Positions 21,400 to 64,000 of a stretch of 64,000 bases of DNA are shown piece after piece. The notes beneath the pieces are model-generated. The model saw nothing but the letters and a program-made list of their open reading frames with translations, was not told the origin of the DNA and searched no databases. The stretch is from Microvelia longipes (taxonomy: Eukaryota > Arthropoda > Insecta > Hemiptera > Veliidae). Positions within the stretch are counted from its first letter, which is position 1, and each line of letters begins with the position of its first letter. The DNA is taken from assembly GCA_018340805.1 (NCBI GenBank), contig JACMZG010001908.1:47149298-47213297 (forward strand), written 5' to 3'. Both the position numbers and the translations under genes were made by a program.

Positions 21400-22200
21400 T
21401 TCTATAATGCAGAATATATAGATTTCATAAACTTATAAAAAAAAGGTTTTTTTATTCAACGGATCCATTGATAAGTAGCTGCAAGGGAATTTTTAAGAAT
21501 CAAATTGTTTCTTATATCATACCTGCTGTAATTCCAATATCATATTTGCTAGGTTTCTTGGTAAATTTCAATAATTATTCTTGAAGACGAAAAAAATGCC
21601 TACGGGCAAAAAAAATTTTTATTTTTAATAATGAATAAAAGTTGTTAAAAATCAAGAAAATAATAAATACACAGTTTAAGGACAGAAATACCGTTGCAAT
21701 TAATAAATTCAAAACTTTATATTTACGCTCTGTAAAAATTATTAAGATACTTGTAAGACAAAAACAAGCTGCCAAATGTGAAACTGAGGATCATTTAAAA
21801 TAAGATATATAAACACTCTTAAGAGTCAAAAAACTGTGCAAGCCAAATTTGTGGTTAAAAGTGCGCAAGGTAAATTTGTGGTTCCTTGTGGAACACTTTA
21901 ACCTGGGACTGGAAATTATATATAGATCATTTTTCAGTTTTTGAAAAATGTAAGATGAGTCCTAATTTTTGATCTTTTCACAGCACAGTTTTCGATGAAC
22001 AGCCGTTTAACCGCTGTTAAAATAAAAACCAAGAAAATCCCACTTTCTTCAATTTCAGACATCTGTAGGTACTAAATTGCGGACAGAATTAAAAAAGAGG
22101 TGTGTCCCATTTTCTCTTATTACAAGGCTTTCCTTCCCTTAATTTAAGGGAAAACGATAACTTTTGTCATAAGTGCATACTAAGAAAATAAGCTTTAAAA
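21400..22200. other. Inner right TIR without a recognised gene
   Basis: AT-rich. The minus-strand frame at 21575-21775 has no recognisable features. Confidence 0.4.
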
Positions 22201-22554
22201 AGTTTATACTTATAAAATTGTGCTAAGCAAAAAAAAGTGAATGACCTAAATCCAGTAACCCTTACATTAAATGTAATATTTGGGGTCATCAGTCAGTAAA
22301 AAAGGTCAAAATTTAAATCCTTTAAAAAAAGGAAACCTCCAAAAATATCATAACAATCCTTTACTAAATATCATTAATTTATAACAGAACCCATAAAATT
22401 TAGAAGGATTAAATAAAGGGTTGACATCTTATTCAAATCGGTATCTATGAGGGATTAACCGCAGCATCTACCTGGTCAACTACCCCAATCCACAGGGAAA
22501 TACCAGTAGATGCAATATTACATGACAGTCCCCACCAAAAACACAACTTTCAAC

Positions 22555-23390
22555 ATATGTCACAAATTAAAAAATAATTTATATGTTACAAAATAATTAT
22601 AAAATACTGCTGGGCACATATTGCAAAATGCTACATAATGTTCTGCATAGATTGTAGTTGACTACTTAATAGCTCATATATCCCAACAATCAGTGAGACG
22701 ATTTATGTAAGGGTAGCATTAAACTTAGAAATGACATTTTTCTTATATCACTGTTATTGATATACAATAATTTATATGTTACAAAATAATTATAAAATAC
22801 TGCGGGGCACACATTGCATAATGCTACATAATGTTGCGCATAGGTTGTAGTTGACTACTTTATAGCTCATATATCCCAACAATTAGTGAGACGATTTATG
22901 GGAAGGTAGTATTAAACTTAGAAATGACATTTTTTATATCACTGTTATTCATATACAATAATTTATATGTTACAAAATAATTATAAAATACTGCGGGGCA
23001 CATATTGCAAAATGCTACATAATGTTGTGCATAGATTGTAGTTGACTACTTAATAGCTCATATATCCCAACAATCAGTGAGACGATTTATGTAAGGGTAG
23101 CATTAAACTTAGAAATGACATTTTTCTTATATCACTGTTATTGATATACAATAATTTATATGTTACAAAATAATTATAAAATACTGCGGGGCACACATTG
23201 CATAATGCTACATAATGTTGTGCATAGGTTGTAGTTGACTACTTTATAGCTCATATATCCCAACAATTAGTGAGACGATTTATGGGAAGGTAGTATTAAA
23301 CTTAGAAATGACATTTTTCTTATATCACTGTTATTCATATACAATAATTTATATGTTACAAAATAATTAAAAAATACTGCAGGGCACATA
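22555..23390 (-). repeat. Divergent dimeric satellite subfamily
   Basis: Two variant units alternate, one with GCATAGATTGTAG and GTAAGGGTAGC, the other with GCATAGGTTGTAG and GGGAAGGTAGT. This gives a 380-bp dimer repeated about twice. It lies at the innermost edge of the right array. Confidence 0.8.
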
Positions 23391-23724
23391 TTGCATAATG
23401 CGATATATTGTTGTGTATAGAATGCAGTTTACTGTTCTATAGCTCATATGATGTAACAATATTGGGATTTGTTTATGGAACGTTAGCATTAAACTAAGAA
23501 ATGACATTTGCTCTTATTCCATTGTTATACATATACCATAATATATATGTTACGAAATAAATTAGAACTACTACGCGTCACATATTGCAGAATGCGATAT
23601 ATTGTTGTGTATAGAAAGCAGTTTACTGTTATATAGCTCATATGATGTAACAATATTGGGATTTGTTTATGGAACGTTAGCATTAAACTAAGAAATGACA
23701 TTTGCTCTTATTCCACTGTTATTC

Positions 23725-26700
23725 ATATATCATAATATATATGTTACAGAATAAATTAAAAATACTACGCGTCACATATTACAGAATGCGATATATTGTT
23801 GTGTATAGAATGCAGTTTACTGTTCTATAGCTCATATGTTGTAACAATATTGGGATTTGTTTATGGAACGTTAGCATTAAACTAAGAAATGACCTTTTTT
23901 TTATTCCACTGTTATTCATATATCATAATATATATGTTACAAAATAAATTAGAAATACTACGCGTCACATATTGCAGAATGCGATATATTGTTGTGTATA
24001 GAATGCAGTTTACTGTTATATAGCTCATATGTTGTAACAATATTGGGATTGGTTTATGCAACGTTAGCATTAAACTAAGAAATGACCTTTTTCTTATTCC
24101 ACTGTTATTCATATATCATAATATATATGTTACAAAATAAATTAGAAATACTACGCGTCACATATTGCAGAATGCAATATTAGTTGTGTATAGAATGCAG
24201 TTTACTGTTTTTAGCTCATATGATGTAACAATATTGGGATTGTTTATGGAACGTTAGCATTAAACTAAGAAATGACATTTGCTCTTATTCCATTGTTATA
24301 CATATACCATAATTTATATGTTACAAAATAAATTAAAAATACTACGCGTCACATATTGCAGAATGCAATATATTGTTGTGTATAGAATGCAGTTTACTGT
24401 TATATAGCTCATATGTTGTAACAAAATTGGGATTTGTTTATGGAACGTTAGCATTAAACTAAGAAATGACATTTGCTCTTATTCCACTGTTATTCATATA
24501 TCATAATATATATGTTACAAAATAAATTAAAAATTCCACGCGTCACATATTACAGAATGCAATATATTGTTGTGTATAGAATGCAGTTTACTGTTATATA
24601 GCTCATATGTTGTAACAATATTGGGATTTGTTTTTGGAACGTTCATTAAACTAAGAAATGACATTTGCTCTTATTCACTGTTATTCATATACCATAATAT
24701 ATATGTTACAAAATAAATTAAAAATTCACGCGTCACATATTACAGAATGCGAATATTGTTGTGTATAGAATGCAGTTTACTGTTATATAGCTCATATGTT
24801 GTAACAATATTGGGATTTGTTTATGGAACGTTTGCATTAAACTAAGAAATGACATTTGCTCTTATTCACTGTTATTCATATGCTATTATATATATGTTAC
24901 GAAATAAATTAAAAATTCTACGCGTCACATATTGGAGAATGGAATATAATTTTGTGTATAGAGTGCAGTTTACTGTTATATAGCTTGAATGTTGTAACAA
25001 TATTGGGATTGGTTTATGGAACGTTAGCATTAACTAAGAAATGACATTTGTCTTATTCACTGTTATTCATATACCATAATATATATGTTCAAAATAAATT
25101 AAAAATTCACGCATCAATTATTACAGAATGCGATATATTGTTGTGTATAGAATGCAGTTTACTGTTATATAGCTCATATGATGTAACAATATTGGGATTT
25201 GTTTATGGAACGTTAGCATTAAACTAAGAAATGACATTTGCTCTTATTCCACTGTTATTCATATATCATAATATATATGTTACAGAATAAATTAAAAATA
25301 CTACGCGTCACATATTACAGAATGCGATATATTGTTGTGTATAGAATGCAGTTTACTGTTCTATAGCTCATATGTTGTAACAATATTGGGATTTGTTTAT
25401 GGAACGTTAGCATTAAACTAAGAAATGACCTTTTTTCTTATTCACTGTTATTCATATATCATAATATATATGTTACAAAATAAATTAGAAATACTACGCG
25501 TCACATATTGCAGAATGCGAATATATTGTTGTTATAGAATGCAGTTTACTGTTATATAGCTCATATGTTGTAACAATATTGGGATTGGTTTATGCAACGT
25601 TAGCATTAAACTAAGAAATGACCTTTTTTCTTATTCCACTGTTATTCATATATCATAATATATATGTTACAAAATAAATTAGAAATACTACGCGTCACAT
25701 ATTGCAGAATGCAATATATAGTTGTGTATAGAATGCAGTTTACTGTTCTTTAGCTCATATGATGTAACAATATTGGGATTTGTTTATGGAACGTTAGCAT
25801 TAAAACTAAGAAATGACATTTGCTCTTATTCCATTGTTATACATATACCATAATTATATGTTACAAAAATAAATTAAAAATACTACGCGTCACATATTGC
25901 AGAATGCAATATATTGTTGTGTATAGAATGCAGTTTACTGTTATATAGCTCATATGTTGTAACAAATTGGGATTTGTTTATGGAACGTTAGCATTAAACT
26001 AAGAAATGACATTTGCTCTTATTCCACTGTTATTATATATCATAATAATATGTTACAAAATAAATTAAAAATTCCACGCGTCACATATTACAGAATGCAA
26101 TATATTGTTGTGTATAGAATGCAGTTTACTGTTATATAGCTCATATGTTGTAACAATATTGGGATTTGTTTTTGGAACGTTATCATTAAACTAAGAAATG
26201 ACATTTGCTCTTATTCCACTGTTATACATATACCATAATATATATGTTACAAAATAAATTAAAAATTCCACGCGTCACATATTACAGAATGCGATATATT
26301 GTTGTGTATAGAATGCAGTTTACTGTTATATAGCTCATATGTTGTAACAATATTGGGATTTGTTTATGAACGTTTGCATTAAACTAAGAAATGACATTTT
26401 GCTTATTCACTGTTATTCATATGCTATTATATATATGTTACGAAATAAATTAAAAATTCTACGCGTCACATATTGGAGAATGGAATATATTTTTGTGTAT
26501 AGAGTGCAGTTTACTGTTATATAGCTTGAATGTTGTAACAATATTGGGATTGGTTTATGGAACGTTAGCATTAAACTAAGAAATGACATTTGCTCTTATT
26601 CACTGTTATTCATATACATAATATATATGTTACAAAAATTAAAATTACGCATCAATATATTACAGAATGCGATATATTTTGTGTATAGAATGCAGTTTAC

Positions 26701-26800
26701 TGTTATATAGCTCATATGATGTAACAATATTGGGATTCGTTTATGGAACGTTAGCAATAAACTAAGAAATGACCTTTTTTCTTATTCCACTATTATTAAT
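23725..26800 (-). repeat. Eight-unit higher-order repeat, duplicated
   Basis: Private variants recur about 1.54 kb apart: TTACAGAATAAATT at about 23745/25280, TTTATGCAACG at 24053/25588, the AATGCAATAT.AGTTGTG variant at 24174/25712, GCTATTATATATATG at 24890/26428, AGAGTGCAG at 24960/26500 and ACGCATCAAT at 25108/26646. The two blocks are therefore a tandem duplication of eight units. Confidence 0.8.
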
Positions 26801-27247
26801 ATGCTATTATATATATGTTTCGAAATAAATTAAAAATACTCCGCGTCACATATTGGAGAATGGAATATATTTGTTGTGTATAGAATGCAGTTTACTGTTA
26901 TATAGCCTATGTGTTGTAACAATATTTGAATCGTTTATGAATAGGTTAGTGTAATTTTGTTATGATGCAATGTATGTATGTTTACGTATTTTAAGACAAT
27001 AGTCCTTTTTTTATTTTATCATTATTATTTTACATTTTTGTATTTAAAAGTTTGTAATGAATCATAATTTTATAATGCAATAAGTTAATTGCGTTTAAAC
27101 GCCCAATATTGTCAATAAATTGACAATTATATCTTTTTAAGGGGTAAAATACTAATCCAGGCATACTTTTATACCTGGATTGTGTAAATGAACCCGGGTT
27201 TTTCCATATTTGAGTGGACGCCAGAATTAATTTAAAGGGACCCTCCG

Positions 27248-27258
27248 TTTTTAAACTA
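27248..27258. repeat. Right target-site duplication of the 15-kb transposon
   Basis: TTTTTAAACTA directly after GGGACCCTCCG, identical to 12083-12093. Confidence 0.85.
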
Positions 27259-27465
27259 AGGTTTTAAAATATAAATTTTCATAAAGTCTGATAAGCAAAT
27301 GTCAACTGATAAGAAAATGACACTAAGAAACCCAAGTTTAATTAAGGTTATGGAAAGAAGTGTTGTGGGTCAATTCTCATGAGTCTAACTGATTTGAAGT
27401 AGACTTGTATTGAAATGTATATGTGTGATTAATTAAAAAAATCTTTAGAATAATCAAGATAAAAC

Positions 27466-28160
27466 TAAAAAACCGGGTACGGGTACCTCAGAACTTTTCT
27501 TCATATATCGGATTCGCTATGCTCATCCTCCCTTATTCTGAATCACTTCGCTCGTCTTCAGAAACTCATTCGCCAAATTTATACTGCAACTTGCCTTCGG
27601 ACTCGCTTCGCTCATCTTCAGATAGTAAATGCATCCGTATCATTTTCAGCGGTCACTCATGCAACACTGACCACGCTCAATGCTCCTTAATTTTTATGAT
27701 CCAACAAAAATCATGGATATAATTGTCATATTGAAACACAACTTAGTGTACTTATTTATTAAGTAATAATATACACTTGTACTAAATTTCAACTCAATTA
27801 AACCATTTCTCAATTGTTTACAATATTTTAAAAAACATACTAATAAAATAAATAAAATAACATAAAAATTGAACCAATGCTGATAATAAGATGAAACTTG
27901 GCACATATGTTTCTGACAAGTTGGCACCATGTCTTATACATGGTTACATGCTAGCTAAATCTCAAACTCTCTAGCATAAATGCACTTGGAGCTACGATGA
28001 TAACACCAAAACTTTGTGAAAACCACTCAGGAGGTTAAAAACACCTGAAACGGATAATCCGGTGACATTCCGATTTCAGATATTTATGCAAACACAATAC
28101 TTTTCCTATATATCTATGGTATAAATGAGGAAAAGTAAAAAAGGTCAAGAGTAATGATTT
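27466..28160 (+). repeat. Dispersed repeat R1, copy a
   Basis: Starts at about GGGTACGGGTACCTCAGAAC and continues through TCGGATTCGCTATGCTCATCC, CTTCGCTCGTCTTCAG, CTTAATTTTTATGATCCAAC, CTCTCTAGCATAAATGCACT and CGATGATAACA, to ACACAATACTTTTCC and ATAAATGAGGAAAAGTAAAA. The same blocks in the same order occur around the LTR element and at 59.3-60.0 kb. No coding frame. The class is unknown. Confidence 0.7.
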
Positions 28161-28269
28161 AAATAAATTAACCATTTTTTTTTAATTTATTTTAAAATTA
28201 TACAATTATAACAATATTTGGCTAAGCTAACTGGAAAAATGTAAATAGATGATGGCTCCTTGAGGAAAG

Positions 28270-28291
28270 CCTGCCTTCCTCAAGGCAGGCA
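28270..28291. repeat. Perfect short stem-loop
   Basis: GCCTGCCTT, CCTC, AAGGCAGGC: a 9-bp perfect stem with a 4-base loop, downstream of the ClC-7-like stop codon on the opposite side of the R1 copy. Confidence 0.6.
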
Positions 28292-28701
28292 AAAATTCTT
28301 GTCTTTTAATTCAACAAAGAATCAATCCACCAGTTTGTTGGACTAAGTGAATCAATAATTGGTAAAAAATGAGGAGGAAAAAAGGCAAGTCCCGCTTAAA
28401 AGGTTGTAGCATGATAAATGCAAGGATCTTGAATAAGGGTCAATTTGCCATAAAAAAAAACCATTAAATAAAATTAAATAGAGATAATTCAACACGAAAC
28501 ACACGTCAAAAACCAACTGCACATGCTTGGCACAAACTGTGCATGCTTGCAATTCTTATAACAGGGCAGGTCTTAAATTTTACAAATTAAGTACCAGAAG
28601 TAGCCCCCCTAAAACCCACCATAGAATTAAAAGACGGGTCATTGAAGCTTTAGTATGCATACCGGCCTTTGACATCAAGGAGGTCTAGGATCTGCACAAG
28701 A

Positions 28702-28840
28702 GGTAGTATAATACTAATTAGTATAATACTAGTATATAATATTAGTAGTATAATAGTTAGTATAATCTAGTAGTAAAATTAATTAGTAAATACTAGTAGT
28801 ATATAATATATATTGTATAATACTAGTATTATAATAATAT
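28702..28840. repeat. Low-complexity TAGTATAATA repeat
   Basis: Imperfect repeats of TAGTATAATACTAGTA-type words over about 140 bases, between the R1 copy and the ClC-7-like 3' end. Confidence 0.7.
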
Positions 28841-29002
28841 ATTTTTTGGTCTAGGGTTTGCATCCCCAGACGCGAGTTGAAAGTACAATAGCGTCGGTGA
28901 GATGTTAATCACACTTCAAGTTCCAGGTCTTTGCCATTCAACCCAATAAGTCACACCTTATCCGAATTTTATGAAACAAAAACTAATTCTTTAAGTGAAT
29001 AA

Positions 29003-29015
29003 TTTATTATTTATT
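29003..29015 (-). terminator. ClC-7-like polyadenylation signals
   Basis: AATAAA on the minus strand at 29010-29015 and again at 29003-29008, 22-34 bases after the stop codon. Confidence 0.6.
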
Positions 29016-29036
29016 AATCATGAATATTTATGTTTA

Positions 29037-63124
<34,088 letters not shown>

Positions 63125-64000
63125 CTGGAACAATAAAAATTCTATGCAAAGAAATATATTTCTATGAGGATCCAATATCTATTAATAATTGTTATGCCTT
63201 GTTTCATGTTTAATTTTTTAGGTGCTAATGTTTAAATTTATATTTTCACCATGTATAATGTTTTTACCAAATTTTTAAAGCAAGGTATAAGTAATAATAA
63301 TGGAATAACCGGATAAGTAACGCCGCTATATTTAAATGACTTTTGCTCAGTATAGAATAGATGAACAATGAAAAATCTTTTAATAAGACTTCCACGGTTA
63401 TTGTCAGGTTAGGTCATCCGGTGGCGATTTTTCTTCCACGGTAGGAGGCATCTTCGGAAATGTAGGCCATAATTATGAGTTCACAATGCTGACCTGGTAT
63501 TCAAAGATAATGATTGCAGCCCTACTATCCCTTCTCATGGCTACATTCTCCGTTCTCGAAGATAAGGTCAAAAACAGGTATAAATGAGGCAACCAAAGTG
63601 CAATCTTACGTTTCTCATAGCATTGTGAGATCCAGTGGAAGTGAAACATCGGATATAGCATCGAAATGTTTTATTTTTTATTTTAAAAGCTTCTATGTGT
63701 CTCTTTCAGCACATTCTATCAGAAACGTCTATTTTAGCCATTTCCTTTGCTAAACATATTATTAGCTCTGGTTATAAAGTGAAAAGCAAAGGGTTATTTT
63801 TTATCATCATAGATTCTTGAAAAGGCGAGAGCTATAACAGGTAACCTCTGCCTCTAATTTATGATTATAATATAATTTAAGGGATTAAATTATATTAATC
63901 CCTTAATAATAATTATATTAATATATAATTAATCTTAATAATAATTATATTTGGGAAAACAAAGGTGGGAATTAAAGTAGAAGGCATGTTCTGCTCCTCT
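63125..64000. other. Upstream intron of the ClC-7-like gene
   Basis: Expected to lead to the exon with the GSGIP-type motif, which is not in the window. The frames here (for example 63473-63661 minus, 63514-63753 plus) lack family features. The end, 63880-63960, is a TTAATAATAATTATATTA low-complexity stretch. Confidence 0.5.

Larger units (their letters stand above)
22555..26935 (-). repeat. Right satellite array, about 23 units, inverted
   Basis: The same 190-bp unit as on the left, in reverse orientation, marked by ACGCGTCACATATT. The innermost units (about 22555-23390) form a divergent subfamily with GGGGCACATATTGC in place of ACGCGTCACATATTGC. The outer units match the left array closely. 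Confidence 0.95.
21045..27247 (-). repeat. Right terminal inverted repeat (about 6.2 kb)
   Basis: Mirror of 12094-17110, longer mainly because its satellite array has extra units. Inner boundary near 21045, where TAGTAATTAATAAGTCA and GGTTAGGTCAGC match the left copy at about 17045-17100 in inverse. Confidence 0.75.

Overview
The window is animal nuclear DNA, most likely from an insect (order not determinable from this sequence). It is very AT-rich. Its genes are split by GT-AG introns, and it is crowded with transposable elements typical of arthropods: jockey-like and RNase H-bearing LINEs, a Ty3/gypsy element, Penelope-like fold-backs, a MULE-like DNA transposon and small TIR elements. Nothing prokaryotic is present.

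Three host genes can be read. (1) At 1945-7914 on the + strand are the last six exons of a calpain, encoding its penta-EF-hand domain; upstream exons lie off the left edge. (2) At 10612-11955 on the - strand is an intact single-exon gene for a putative zinc metallopeptidase of the yeast YIL108W type, with an HELGH...H zinc site. (3) From 63124 back to 29037 on the - strand are twelve located exons of a divergent ClC-7-like chloride/proton antiporter. They run from the EGP gating-glutamate segment through both CBS domains to the stop codon; the 5' exons lie off the right edge and one exon between the CBS domains was not found. Splice phases agree at every contiguous junction. One exon (51783-51945) carries a 1-base deletion.

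Between genes 2 and 3 sits the most remarkable object, a 15,154-bp DNA transposon at 12094-27247. It is flanked by a perfect 11-bp target-site duplication. Its two terminal inverted repeats are 5-6 kb long and consist mostly of about 20 and 23 copies of a roughly 190-bp satellite-like unit. The right array contains an eight-unit block duplicated in tandem. The 4-kb core carries, on the - strand, a broken MULE-like transposase followed by a PHD finger and a Ulp1-type protease signature, and, on the + strand, two exons of an SGNH-hydrolase-like protein. A short reading frame is conserved in both inverted repeats. The element landed 128 bp upstream of the start codon of the metallopeptidase gene.

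The ClC-7-like introns hold a nested pile of elements. A Ty3/gypsy retrotransposon (35188-48002) has 504-bp LTRs that are nearly identical. It is inserted into an older dispersed repeat (called R1 here), and a 5'-truncated jockey-like LINE (36907-38484) is inserted in its gag. At 49160-49362 and 52477-53173 are two fold-back elements with 12-bp target duplications, a roughly 36-nt one-sided tail and hammerhead-ribozyme-like cores, the hallmarks of Penelope-like pLTRs. Other LINE fragments, a tRNA-derived SINE candidate, a 5S-rRNA-like fragment, fold-back repeats and several long CA/TA/TG microsatellites fill the remainder.

Single-base breaks, often next to homopolymers, occur in almost every otherwise young coding sequence. 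Residual long-read indel errors are therefore a serious alternative to genuine pseudogenisation.
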